Positions 52,364-63,270 of a stretch of 64,000 nucleotides of DNA are shown here, in pieces (the first letter of the stretch is position 1; each line of letters opens with the position of its first letter). Source of the stretch: Hypericum androsaemum (Eukaryota > Streptophyta > Magnoliopsida > Malpighiales > Hypericaceae); assembly GCA_963995505.1 (NCBI GenBank), contig OZ023196.1, positions 14,629,106 to 14,693,105 on the forward strand, given 5' to 3'. The notes beneath the pieces were generated by a model that was not told the DNA's origin, did not search any database, and saw only the letters and a program-made list of their open reading frames with translations. Made by a program: the position numbers and the translations under genes.

Positions 52364-55114
52364 CTAGCAAAAACATGAATATGCCATGTGGTTCTTCTTT
52401 GAAATGTATGGAGAGAAATGGTTGGTGACCAGTGCAGAAGTACCAGAAATGCTGACTGGAACAAGTACTTCAGTTTTTCCGGACGCGATTCTCTGACCAA
52501 CCACATTGGCATAGAATAGCCCCGAGATTGCTGGTACGAAGACATCGCTCCGAGAACACATGTAGAAGTCAATGACTTTCTCAAACTCTGAGTCTTCTGT
52601 CTCGAGGAACTTTGACTGTTTGTCTGCAGGCATTATGCTCTCCTGCAACACAAACGAATCTAATACGCTTTAACATGCAAAGAGAAACTTCATGGAGCTG
52701 ACTACAAAAGAAAACGGGAAGAATTTTTCACCTTTGTATACGTTCTGGGGAAAATGTCCTTAAGAACATCGAGGTCGTCAACCCATCTCGATTGTGTCAA
52801 ATAGATTGTGGTATCCTTGTCGAATCCGATCTTCCTCAAGAATACTGCGATCTCCTGGGCAGTGTAACAACTTTTGGTCCCGGCGCTACCACTTTCATGG
52901 CATCCTTTGTTTTCTAACATCTCAACCCTCAAGTCCACGGCTATGAACCTGCTACCAGATACACGACTCAGAGCCCTCAACCGCTCGATCATGGAGTCAA
53001 CCACTTCACCAAGCTCTTGTTGCAATTGCATAGTCCCAAACATTGCCAAACACTCAACTGAATCACTATCACTTTTCTGGGTGGACTTCCTCATATTTAC
53101 CGAAGGGAAGTAAGTAGCCAGTCTGATGTTCCCCTTTTTCCTAAATAGGGGTTCAACTTGGTCCGCAATGTGATCTTTTGTCACTCGATTAGGTACCTTG
53201 GCAACGGCGATATTGCGAACTGATATATCCTTTGGTAGCTCTTCTACAACTTTGACAACCCCGTCCAAGCTTTTGACAAAGCCATCAACATCATAAATCT
53301 CCCCAAACTTCCTGGAAACAGCCCGTTTATTAGCATTCACGACTAAGCCTCAGATCGAATAGTTCTAACCAGTAGACAGAACAATCATAATTTAATTTTA
53401 AAAATCATATGATCATTTTCATTGCCCCTTAGCAAATCCAAGAAAAACTACAATGTAAAGCTTTGAAAGGATTCGACCCCCGAAGGTAATTGCGAAGGTA
53501 AGAAAAGAAAGACAACGAAAGCAAACATAAAGATGTCGACCCAATTATAATTGCAGTGTTCCAACTTTACAGATACATAAAGATCAATAACCCTGTATTT
53601 TAAGTTACTAACCTTTGATCACCTGGTTTAGTTCCTCTAATATCCGGGAGTACAAGAGTTGCTCTCAACTGTCTTGCTACCACCACGGCATCAGCAACCT
53701 GAGAAAAGGAATCAGCATCGAACAGATGAGAATAACTATACAGAACGACCTGACAAAGGCATCTAAAAGTGAGAGGCTTGGCTAATGACATTACAACTGA
53801 TGGCTTTGTTCATTGCCAAAAAGAATTGAGAAATTTATCCAGGGAAAACTGTAGGAAAATTAAGATCACTTCCATCGAAACAGGAGGCGGAGTAGAAAGG
53901 AAAGAGGTTCACACGAACATTTTAACAATATGTTAATGTACTCTTGTGCTTGTTAGTTGTCCACATGAACTCGCAGACAGCTTTCAGAAATTACTTCTTT
54001 GCAAAATGAGAAACTTTGAGACAGTAAACTTCAGGTCAAGAGTTCAATTGGCATGTCGATACCTGAGAAACATGATACTCCGGCCCATTGGTCAACGAGA
54101 AAGTGATAAACCCTACTGATTCCTCCACTCCATCTGTTTACCAGGAGAGGAAGTTAAAATCATGTTTTGACGTATGTCAGTGCGCAGAAGCGGTGTAAAT
54201 TCATCAACAAAAATCAGGGTAATTCATCAAGCGTATTTGATAACTTACCGAAGCTGGACTTCGTCCAGCATGGCTTTAGCTCGTCACTGTTAGCTATCCA
54301 AGGCCCGTTACTACTCTTACCAAAGGCTGCAAGGCCCTTCTCTGTGACCTTCCCACCATTAAATTCTGCATCTCTGGCTCCTCCAGGGAAGGAACCCTTC
54401 ACAAACAAAAGGTGTAGAGAAAGAGCAACCATAAGAAGCTACAATTCCAAAAGAGAAACTCCACAACAAGTTTCAATCCAACATTGGAAAGAACATCATA
54501 AACCAGTTAGTGCCCCCTTGCAGGACCTTGTTAGCCGAAACAAAATCGATAACTTAACCAACACTCGCCCTCTGTGTTCCCGACCACACAGACAGAGGTC
54601 TCAACTCAATGGTACCAATCTAAGCAAACTCAATGATAGAGCACAGAATGGACCTTCAAGATCTTACAGAAACTAATCTAAACCGAATTCGAGACGGATA
54701 ATCAACCAGCATTCATTTCAAAGCAAGAAAAAAAGGGACAAATTTTACAAGCAAAAGCCAGAGCCTTTAAACAAGGAACCAACAGATCCTAAATGAATTA
54801 TACACACACAACTCTCTATCTGCATAATTACCCAAAATGAGGTGTAAATTGAACCAAACACTAGAAATGGCCTACACAAGATCTCTCACACACCCACAAA
54901 ATTCAACAACCAACCCTCTTCAAAACACAAAACCCCCAAAAGGGTAGCAAGAATATATAACAAAGTAACAAACTTTTAACTCCCCCAATAAAAAAAAACA
55001 CTTGGAACTTACTTCAACTGAATCAAAGTGGTCCCTCTTGATCATGTGCCCAAGCATCACAAACATGGTTAGTGTCAGTATACCTGCCAACACCTGCCTC
55101 AAATCCACCCCCAT
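52364..55114 (-). CDS. MSR1: MSR1-like GT106/O-fucosyltransferase-family protein
   Basis: MSR (MANNAN SYNTHESIS RELATED) proteins are Golgi type II membrane proteins needed for normal (gluco)mannan synthesis; the enzymatic reaction is not settled. Six exons on the minus strand: 55114-55013, 54396-54249, 54133-54063, 53698-53613, 53311-52732, 52642-52364; 1266 bases, 421 residues, essentially the length of Arabidopsis MSR1. The start MGVDLRQVLAGILTLTMFVM gives a membrane anchor at about residues 8-22. Conserved stretches: SLTNGPEYHVSQVADAVVVA, VLPDIRGTKPGDQR, KVPNRV, FIAVDLRVEML, CYTAQEIAVFLRKIGFD, DSEFEKVIDFYMCSRSDVFV and the C-terminus SPYISKKNHMAYSCFC. All junction phases agree. A (CT)n-rich leader, CCCTCTCTCTCTCCC, lies at 55126-55148. 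Confidence 0.95.
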
Positions 55115-58100
55115 TCTCCTCCTCCCTCTCTCTCTCCCTCTCTCTCTAGAAATTGGGAAACACAACAATGGGATGCTTTAAGAGGGGTGCCTTAAAGGTT
55201 GAAGCTTGAGACTTTCTTTCGGGTTTGGCTTTCTTTTTTGTTGGTCACGTAGTAGATAGAGACAAGGGCTAGGCAAGTAGCTGAAGAGGAGAGACTGACA
55301 ACCTGCTTAATTTTTTTGGGTCAAGACATACTTGACATTATTTTACAAAGTAACCCGGGTTCGAGTGTATAGAACTTTTAAAAACGTTCAAAATTTTTCC
55401 AACAAATATTTAAACCTGAAAAATAGTTGGTACGCTGTATCTTATTAGGTGTTTGTGTCTTGCAAGAAGTCTACTGGTTTTCTTTTCCTCAGTTTGTACC
55501 ACCGACACTTTCCCTTTGAGAAAATTGACAGGCTTCCTAAAATTATACCAGCAGTTTTTTTTCCTTTATGTTTGCTTTTTTTTAATATTCTAGTCCACAT
55601 GTTGCTTTTTTTTTTTGCTTATTTAGTTTTCATACTATATTTATTTTGAAGAGGCATTTTACCAACATTTATCTTTTCAATAATAGAAACTGTCTTCTGG
55701 TTTGCCTGCCCTTTTAATCTTTTCTAATGTGTATGGTGTAAATGTCAGTCCTATCTATAATCTTAAATCTCACGTACCCTTTACTATTTAAGCCAATCTT
55801 ACCCTTACAAATACTTTCTTTTAAAAAAAATCTAATATTTAAAAACTTTTTAACTTAATCAAGAGGTCTCGAGAGTATTCTAATATTTAGTAATTTTTTT
55901 AGCTTTAAGATCTGATTCAATTGGTAAAAATATGTGATGAGAATAGTTATAAAACTTAGGAGTACGATTTTCAAATTTTGTAACATAAAAAAGAAGAAAA
56001 TATAAGGCAGTGTGTTCTGAATCAAACAGAAAAAGGAAAAGTGACCATAGAGAATATATTCCAAAATCATGGTTTAAGTTATTGAAAATTCAAAATAAAA
56101 GGTACATTTTTTTGCTAAGGCTATTGTTTTGACTATTTTAATCATAACAACATAAGCTAGAAACTTTGGGTGTTTCACTTCATCAATCTCAACAACCTTT
56201 TGATTGCATAAAATGAGATTATTACCCAAAAGCATAATCTAGAAGGTTGAATTGAAAACTTCAAAAAAGAGTAAAGCAATGATGGGTTATTAAATCTTCA
56301 GTACAAACCATTAAAACGGGGAAAATCCTATTTTCCTTCTCTTTTTTAAAGTCACAGATGCTCTGCTAGACACTTTTACAAGTGACATATAATATATATT
56401 GGTTAGATATGGTTCTTGATATCCAGATCATTAGCCGTAAATGGACAATCCTTTACATGAGTAATAGTTTGTTAATATGAATACTCATATTACCCACTAA
56501 TTTATATTCGAATATAATTAAATCAGAAATTTTTGCAGAGTTATTCGTACCAAATCTTAACACACTTATACTCAAACTCAAACTCAAAATATCTAGTTGA
56601 GTTAGACTCGCTCCATATTAAAGCTCCATAAAAGTAATCATATATTTTTTGGTTGAACCACTTGTTATTTAAATATTTATTGGACCCACTAATCCAAATT
56701 TGAGTGAGATATGATATATTAATGATGGCAAAGTTTATTAAACAAATGTTTAATATTTATGTGTTCCCAAAAAATTCTGCATCAAGATCTCTTAATTAAA
56801 TTAGAACAACTCTCTTTCTCGTCAATATGAGTTCTTGTTCGCTAAAAGTAATATTATATAAATCACCGATAATTACTTATATCAACTAACAAATGGGTTG
56901 ATCTACCTTATCTACGAAATTTCGAGATAGACTCATTGAGAGCACATTTATTTTAATTACTTATTTGAAGAATTTTTCATTTTACAAAAATCTTAACTTA
57001 CATCGAATGTATATTAATCGATCTAATAGAATATTTTTGGAATGGATACCATAGAAATAGACCTAACAAAAATAGAAACAATACTAGTAGACAAAAACAG
57101 CTGGCATTAAATTTAGTGCACAACGGTGAACCATCTTCCTGAATTTGCGTTATTAAAAAATTATTTATTATATTTAGTATTAAAAATTAGTAAGTACTAC
57201 AAGATTAAAATTGATAATTTGGTATAAGATACCGTTTCGCATCCAGATGGCCGGGTAGCCTCAGACATCTGCCCCGAATTTTCCCTGAAATAGAAAAACG
57301 TTAAACTACGAGGTACTGAAATTTTGTTGTTGTTGGCCGACCAATGCAACTGAACAAAACGAACGAGTTGACCAAAATACTTGGTGGTCAATGCCGGTGA
57401 AAACCAAGCCCAAATTTTGTTATGATTCTCAATCTGATTGACTGACTATCAATCAGACCTTATTTTTTAAAATTATGTGAATTAAGTGATTGATTATCCA
57501 ATTCGATGATACAATCATTGTCACTTATATCATCATCATAAATATTGCTGTATTAGTTGACGAACCTGTAAATTCCTTGACATTAAAAGGTAATATCGAT
57601 TATCTCTTTGTATCCAAAAATGTAAACAAATCTAAGTAGAAGTTTTGCGGTATATAGATTCATATCTATATACCGGAAGTCAACACTCTAGTGACACAAG
57701 CACCCCAATGGAAATATGAATCTAAAAATAAAATCAAGCATACCCAAGGAATTATGCGTCACCTGTCACATGCACTGATTAAAATAAATGAAAACAGAAT
57801 CCCTAGATTCCAGCTACGAATCTGAATTCGTTTTTAATTCATGCCGACGATTTGGTATGTTAATGAGAAGAAGTAAATGATTGGGCTAACTAAATTATTA
57901 TCCCAGTCAGCGTGAACAACAAGCTTTCTGTATGAACAATAAGATATATGATATTTTTTATGATCTTAAAATATTCAAAATCATACACCTTAAAAAATAA
58001 GACCATATTTAGAAGTACTTTTTAAATTATATATTTCATTTATAAACCTTAAAAACTCATTTTTTTACCGAATACAGATACGCACATCAAAATTCCATTT

Positions 58101-58499
58101 AATAGGCAGAAATGGAATTATGTATCTGACAGTTTCCATGTGATTGGGACCCATAAGGAGGGACCATATGAAACCTAAAAGTATCTATTGATAATTATAT
58201 ATTACAATATTTTTATTAAGAATATACTTCGATATTTTGAGAACTGTCCCTCATAAGATCCATTATTTTCACCCGAGGACAAGTAGGGAGGGTCTTCGGC
58301 CTTTACCTAAGAATGACCAAATTTTCTGCAACAGACGTTGAAATATTTACAACTAGCAACACCATAATTTCACAGTTTCGTACTATACAAGTAACACCTT
58401 CTAATTTTGTTACAATTTCTGCAAATTTTAAGATAATTTGTAGGTGATAAACCATATACAATTTGGAGTTGTAAATATACAGAAGGTGGGAGATTTAAA
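55115..58499. other. MSR1 promoter and AT-rich gene-free DNA
   Basis: After the leader (to about 55250) the sequence is strongly AT-rich. CCCGGGTTCGAGTG at 55351-55364 resembles a B box, but no A box or tRNA fold accompanies it. Open frames at 55449-56070 and 57197-57391 are low-complexity. No gene recognised. Confidence 0.5.
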
Positions 58500-58739
58500 T
58501 CCAATTTGCATATCAATATGAGAAATAAGTTCAAACTTTTTCAGTTTTGAACTTAAATTATGGTAATCTAGAAGCAAGCTATTAAATCATGGTAATCATG
58601 TATTAAATCATGGAAATCAACAAGGCACAGAAGACGGCGGGCCAGATGAGGACAGCCCCAAGAAAAAATAAAGATCAGTTAATCTAGGGGGCATCTGGCC
58701 ATCTCCCTCTTGAATAACAAAAAGGTCGAATATTCTATC

Positions 58740-59619
58740 TAGGGCTGAGCATTCAGTATACACCAAACCGAAATATCGAATATACCGAATTAGAAAAAAA
58801 ACTCATACCGATCCCGAACCAAAATTATTTCGGTATCTACCGAATACCGAATTAAAATTTTGGTAGTATACCGAAAATTTTAAAAATATCAAAATTTGCA
58901 ACAACAAAAAATTAAACGAAACCCTATTCCTAAATCAAAACTGCTTCAACCCCACGTCTTTTTTCCTTGACAGCATCACCAACGTTTTAAGTTCTTATAC
59001 CTCTACATCATCCTCAAAATTCACAATGTAATCAGATAGAAATTAGCACACATCAACTGAAACAAATTCATAACATTAACATGCATCAACTTAAAACTTA
59101 AATTAGACACAAACTCACAATCTATTGCAAAACTCTCAAAATACGAAATCCTAAATATATAAAAATCACTAATTAGAACAAGTCAGAGAGAGGGAGGAGA
59201 GGAGCGTGGTGGAAGATGGCGGTCACGATGGTCGCCGGTTGCTGTCCCGTGGTGGTGGCTTGCCGGAGTGGGCAAGTGTATGGGTTAAAGAAGAAGAAAA
59301 ATGGAAGGGGGCGTAACTGAGGTGAAGGGAAAAAAGAGGAGAGGGAGAGGTTTATTATTGAGAGGTGGAAAAAGGGGAGAGTTGTGCGTGAGTCGGGTTC
59401 ACCTTTTGTATAGTTAGTAAAATTACACTTTAGTACTTCGGTATTTATCAGTATTTTAGCATAATATTGGTATATACTAAAATTATACCGAATTTCACTG
59501 AAATTTTTCAAAAGTCGATACCGAATTAAATTTCATAAACCGAAATATTGATCCCGAAATACCGAATACTAAAAAAATACTAAAAATTCTGAATACCGAA
59601 TACTGAATGTTCACCTCTA
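58740..59619. mobile_element. hAT non-autonomous element
   Basis: Termini TAGGGCTGAGCATTCAGTA (left) and inverted TAGAGGTGAACATTCAGTA (right) are typical hAT ends. Flanks ATTCTATC (58732-58739) and ATTCTTTC (59620-59627) are an 8-bp target duplication with one mismatch; sister array units read GAACATTCTTTCCACC across the same point, i.e. the empty site. Subterminal DNA is packed with ACCGAA/TTCGGT words, likely transposase-binding sites. The interior has no recognised gene. Confidence 0.85.
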
Positions 59620-60894
59620 ATTCTTTCCATCCGGTAAAAAAATCAGGGCCTGAATAATACAAATCTCTTGAAGAGACTATTAAATAGTATTCATAAATGA
59701 AAATCATGCAGGTTATTTGGTATATGGAAATTATGTATGAAAAGCAGGTTTTTAACTTAAACTTGGATATATCAAAAATCTCGGACTTCTTTTCCACCCT
59801 CTAAAACAAACTTAGGCATGAATTATTCATTGCACAAAATATCTAATGTCACAAACTTCTTAAGCACGGTATTAAAATATGGTAATCTAGAAGCAAGCTA
59901 TTAAATCATGATAGTTGTGTACAAAAGAAGTTTTAACTTAAATTTTGAAGGTCGAACATTCTTTCCACCTGGTAAAACAAATTTAGGCCTGAATTATTTG
60001 GTGCACTCAATATTTGATAATACCTGTTAAGGAAGCAATCAAGGTAATATAGATAAGCACAGGTCATCAAAACATGGTAATCATGCACGGAATCATGTAT
60101 GAAAAGCAGATTTTTAACTTAAATTTGGATATGACAAAAAACTCGAACATTGTTTCCACTCAGTAAAAAAACTCAGGCCTGAATTATTTGGTGTACAAAA
60201 TATCCAATAACACAAACTTCTTAAGCACGCTATTAAATTATGGTAATCTAGAAGTAAGCTATTAAATCATAGTAATCATGTATTACGAGTGGTTTTGAAC
60301 TTTGTTCTTTCCACATGGTAAAACAAACTTAGGCTAAATTATTGGGTGCCCTCAATTTAATACAACCCGTAAAGGTTATTAAATCATGTAATATAGAAAA
60401 AGCAGGTCATTACACAATGATAATCGTCATGGAGATCATGTATGAAAAACTTAGGCTAAATTATTGGATGCACTCAATTTAATACAACCCGAAAAGGTTA
60501 TTAAATCATGGTAATATAGAAAAACAAGTTATTACACCATGATAATCGTCATGGATATCATGTATGAAAAACAGGTTTTTAACTTAAATTTGCATTTAAC
60601 AAAAAAATCGATCATTCTTTCCACCATGTATCAAACTTAAGTTTGAATTATTCGGTGCATTCAATATCCAATAATTCAACCTCTTTGTCCGGGGCAGTTG
60701 CAAATGTGGACGATTGGCTTCTTGAGCTCCTGTCCGGTGCTTCAGATGGGGCTATGTTGGAGGCTCTCTCACAGCCTCGTGCTACGCACAATTGAAGAGA
60801 GAGGGGAGCGGTTATATAATAGGGAGAGCAGATGCAAGTTTTTTTTCTTTCAATAGCCAGCCAAATGACTACAAGATCATTGACCTACTCTACC

Positions 60895-61035
60895 TCAATT
60901 CACCATTTCAAACTTTATATAGAAGGTTTTTCTGTACTTCTTTTACCTATACCGCAGTTGAAGCACCTAAAGGAGAATTTGGTGTCTTTCTGGTTAGTAA
61001 TGGAAGCAATCGCCCCTACCATCGTAAAATAAGAG
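60895..61035 (+). pseudogene. Nuclear copy of a mitochondrial nad7 fragment (NUMT)
   Basis: Frame 2 reads [20 protein letters not shown] followed by [10 protein letters not shown], which from memory is the C-terminal part of NADH dehydrogenase subunit 7, a plant mitochondrial gene. The preceding DNA TTCACCATTTCAAACTTTAT encodes the residues HHFKLY that come before it in Nad7, but a short deletion between them (TCTGTACTTCTTTTACC in place of a longer Ser/Pro stretch) breaks the frame. After KIRA the similarity stops. By my count the segment lies wholly within the last nad7 exon, so it does not tell DNA from RNA origin. Not functional. Confidence 0.75.
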
Positions 61036-61752
61036 CTGTGCAATTCGGGTTTCTCGATTCTGACATGCTCAAGTTGCCGTGAGAGAAGACCCATGGAAAA
61101 AGTAGCATCTCTCATGACATTTCTGTTGCGAAAATCAAAGATCAAATTGCCTATTGAAGTCTAAGGCACAGTTATGCCTCGGGTCGATTATTGACGGCAT
61201 GGAGGTGCAGGACGAGGAGTTTCAAGCGGTCCTTCAATTGATCAAGATTGCTGCTTGCAGTTCGGACCAGTTTTGGTCCTTCGATCCTCCTTAAATGGTT
61301 GTGAGCGGTTTCTTATTTGGTTTGCCCTTTGCTAGGTGTATTTTCGGGTCCTTTTTTTGATGACCATTCTTTGGCTTATATATTTTGGTGACACTGTTTC
61401 AGATAACATCTATCATTATGGAGCATGTTTTGATAAGTCTTATCTAATACCTCAGATGTATTTTGGCGAACTATTTTGATGAATGACAACACTTTACTTA
61501 TAAAAAAAAAAGTATGACACGCATGTTTTTAACTTAAATTAAGATATAATTGTCAAAACTAAAAGTCACTGAACATGTAAGCCTGAATTATTCGATTCAT
61601 CAAATATCCAATATTGCTAAACAAAAGACACTGGGTATCCGAAAAACTTAGAACAAATGATAACTGCTACCCGAAAGTAGGCTACACGCAACAAAGTTTG
61701 TCCCAAACTTAAAACACGACACTTTCACTTAAGACACAAAAAGATCACACGA
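61036..61752 (+). other. Spacer with a possible LINE 3' end; UGT 3' UTR at right
   Basis: TTTTGATGAATGACAACACT followed by TTACTTATAAAAAAAAAA (to 61511) resembles the 3' terminus of a plant LINE with its poly(A). No reverse transcriptase can be read upstream. After 61515 the tandem array resumes once. 61640-61752 is likely 3' UTR of the minus-strand UGT gene. Confidence 0.35.
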
Positions 61753-63270
61753 TCAATGGCCAGTTAACCTCAATGTGTAGAGGCGCTCAACCAGTTGATT
61801 CAGATTCCTGTCGGATGATCCACCATTGGCCATCGCTCCCTTGGCCAATCTTCCATATTCTTGAGCATTCTTCCTTGCAATTGTCCCTCGGTCCCCCCTC
61901 ATCAGCTCTTTGACCGCAGCACAGATCGTGCCGCGGTCAACAATCTTGGTCTCTCCATTGACCCGAGGCATCTTTAGGCCCACATGCAAGTTCATGGCAA
62001 CGTACGAGGCATTGATCGGCTGCTCCGCACCCATGGGCCACGCCAAGAGCGGGACGCCCGCGGTCAGCCCTTCCAACACCGAGTTCCAACCGCAATGGCT
62101 CAGGAACCCTCCGACACCCGGGTGATTCAATATTCTGCGCTGGTTCACCCACTCTCGGGTGACCAACCCGAGACCTCCAACGCTCTCTTCCCATCCGGGC
62201 GGTAGGGTCCAGTCGTCTGACTTGACCACCCAAATGAAGGGCTCTCCCGCCATCAGGAGCCCGTACGCAATCTCGGTCATCTGGTCGCCGTCCAGGTGGG
62301 CCTGCGACCCGAACGACACGTAGATTACTCCGGTCGAATCCTCGTCCACGCTTCGCTTTTCCAACCACCTAATGCATGGATCATTCCCACGTTGTTTCTT
62401 CGCTAGCTCCACGTCAGCATCCGAATTGTCACCAAGTAACAGAGGTCCTACGCACCAAACCCTTGAGGTATTTCTTGCCACGAAGGGAATGTATACCCCT
62501 TCAAGCTCTTCAAAGCTGTTCAGCACCATTCCCCAACTGCACATATCTGCTACATCCAACTCCAAAACATTCTTCAGGAACTCATTATTCTCCGGAGCAC
62601 CATCATCCCAAAGAGCCTCAGGGAAGTCTTCTTTGTGTAATTCGAACGGAACCCTAAGCCTAGCCACCGTGAAATCTATCGCCTCGTCAGGAGAAAACGG
62701 TAGTTCATGCTGGTAGTGTCTTTCCCTGACTTGATTGTTGATGCACTTGATGATCAGCATGGGAAGGACTCCCATCCCGTGGGAGACAATTCTCGGGAGC
62801 CCGAAACGGCGGCACGACTCGACCGTCCAGCCCAAGAAGTAGTCCGAGATGACACAAACCGGCGGGTTGATATACTCCTTCATCTTCCTCAGGAGGTTTT
62901 CAAAGGGCTGCTTGAGCAGCTTGGTGGCATTGATGAAGGGGAGTATGTAGTCCGCGGACGGGAGGGCCGACACGTTCTCGCACCCTCTCGGCAAGTAGGG
63001 GACCTCGGGGAACGGGATCACAGCGGTGGAGATGGAGCCAAAGTTTAAGGTGTGGGAGGTGATGAAGGGCAAGTTGGCAGGAGTGGTGATGATCGTCACT
63101 CTGACGTGGCGACGGGAGAGGCACTTGGCTAGGTCCAGGAGAGGGATGGTGTGGCCCTGAGCCATGTACGGAAAGATCACGACATGGGGCTTAAAGTAGG
63201 CTCCGGTAAATGTTGTTATGTTGGACCCGGAAGCCATTCTTGTGGTTGATGAGGAAGCTCCGGAGGCCAT
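61753..63270 (-). CDS. UDP-glycosyltransferase (GT1), UGT90A-like
   Basis: A cytosolic enzyme transferring a sugar from UDP-sugar to a small-molecule acceptor. Intronless, 505 residues. The N-terminal His of the catalytic pair is His40 (PYMAQGHTIP). The 44-residue PSPG donor-binding box is at about 374-417, starting WVNQRRILNHPG, with HCGWNS and ending WPMGAEQ; the final Gln is typical of enzymes preferring UDP-glucose. From memory, SLPFPE/IPFPEVPYLPRGCEN, NATKLLKQPFE and SWGMVLNSFEELE are closest to UGT90A1. Start: the frame extends to 63309 but only through a GTG; in-frame ATGs are at 63270 and 63237, both in good context (AAGAATGGC). A TATA-like TATTTAATA (63331-63340) is so close that the second may also serve. 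Acceptor unknown. Confidence 0.93.
   Translation of the reverse strand: MASGASSSTTRMASGSNITTFTGAYFKPHVVIFPYMAQGHTIPLLDLAKCLSRRHVRVTIITTPANLPFITSHTLNFGSISTAVIPFPEVPYLPRGCENVSALPSADYILPFINATKLLKQPFENLLRKMKEYINPPVCVISDYFLGWTVESCRRFGLPRIVSHGMGVLPMLIIKCINNQVRERHYQHELPFSPDEAIDFTVARLRVPFELHKEDFPEALWDDGAPENNEFLKNVLELDVADMCSWGMVLNSFEELEGVYIPFVARNTSRVWCVGPLLLGDNSDADVELAKKQRGNDPCIRWLEKRSVDEDSTGVIYVSFGSQAHLDGDQMTEIAYGLLMAGEPFIWVVKSDDWTLPPGWEESVGGLGLVTREWVNQRRILNHPGVGGFLSHCGWNSVLEGLTAGVPLLAWPMGAEQPINASYVAMNLHVGLKMPRVNGETKIVDRGTICAAVKELMRGDRGTIARKNAQEYGRLAKGAMANGGSSDRNLNQLVERLYTLRLTGH

Larger units (their letters stand above)
58550..61620. repeat. Degenerate tandem array, period ~175 bp, interrupted
   Basis: The motif TTAGGCCTGAATTATT or a relative recurs near 59648, 59811, 59990, 60174, 60330, 60452, 60645 and 61592. 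ATGGTAATCTAGAAGCAAGC recurs near 58562, 59880 and 60240. CAGGTTTTTAACTTAAATTT recurs near 59745, 60110, 60573 and 61520. The array is cut by a hAT element at 58740-59619 and by unrelated DNA at about 60690-61510. Confidence 0.8.

Noticed and set aside
54167..54676. 169-codon plus-strand frame
   Set aside because: Antisense to exons 2 and 3 of the MSR1-like gene and their introns; no domain.
55345..55370. Second tRNA or SINE at CCCGGGTTCGAGTG
   Set aside because: Only a B-box-like word; no A box at the right distance on either strand.
61937..62368. 143-codon minus-strand frame within the UGT gene
   Set aside because: Shadow of the GC-rich UGT coding frame; Arg/Gly-biased text with no family signal, while the overlapping frame has the full PSPG box.
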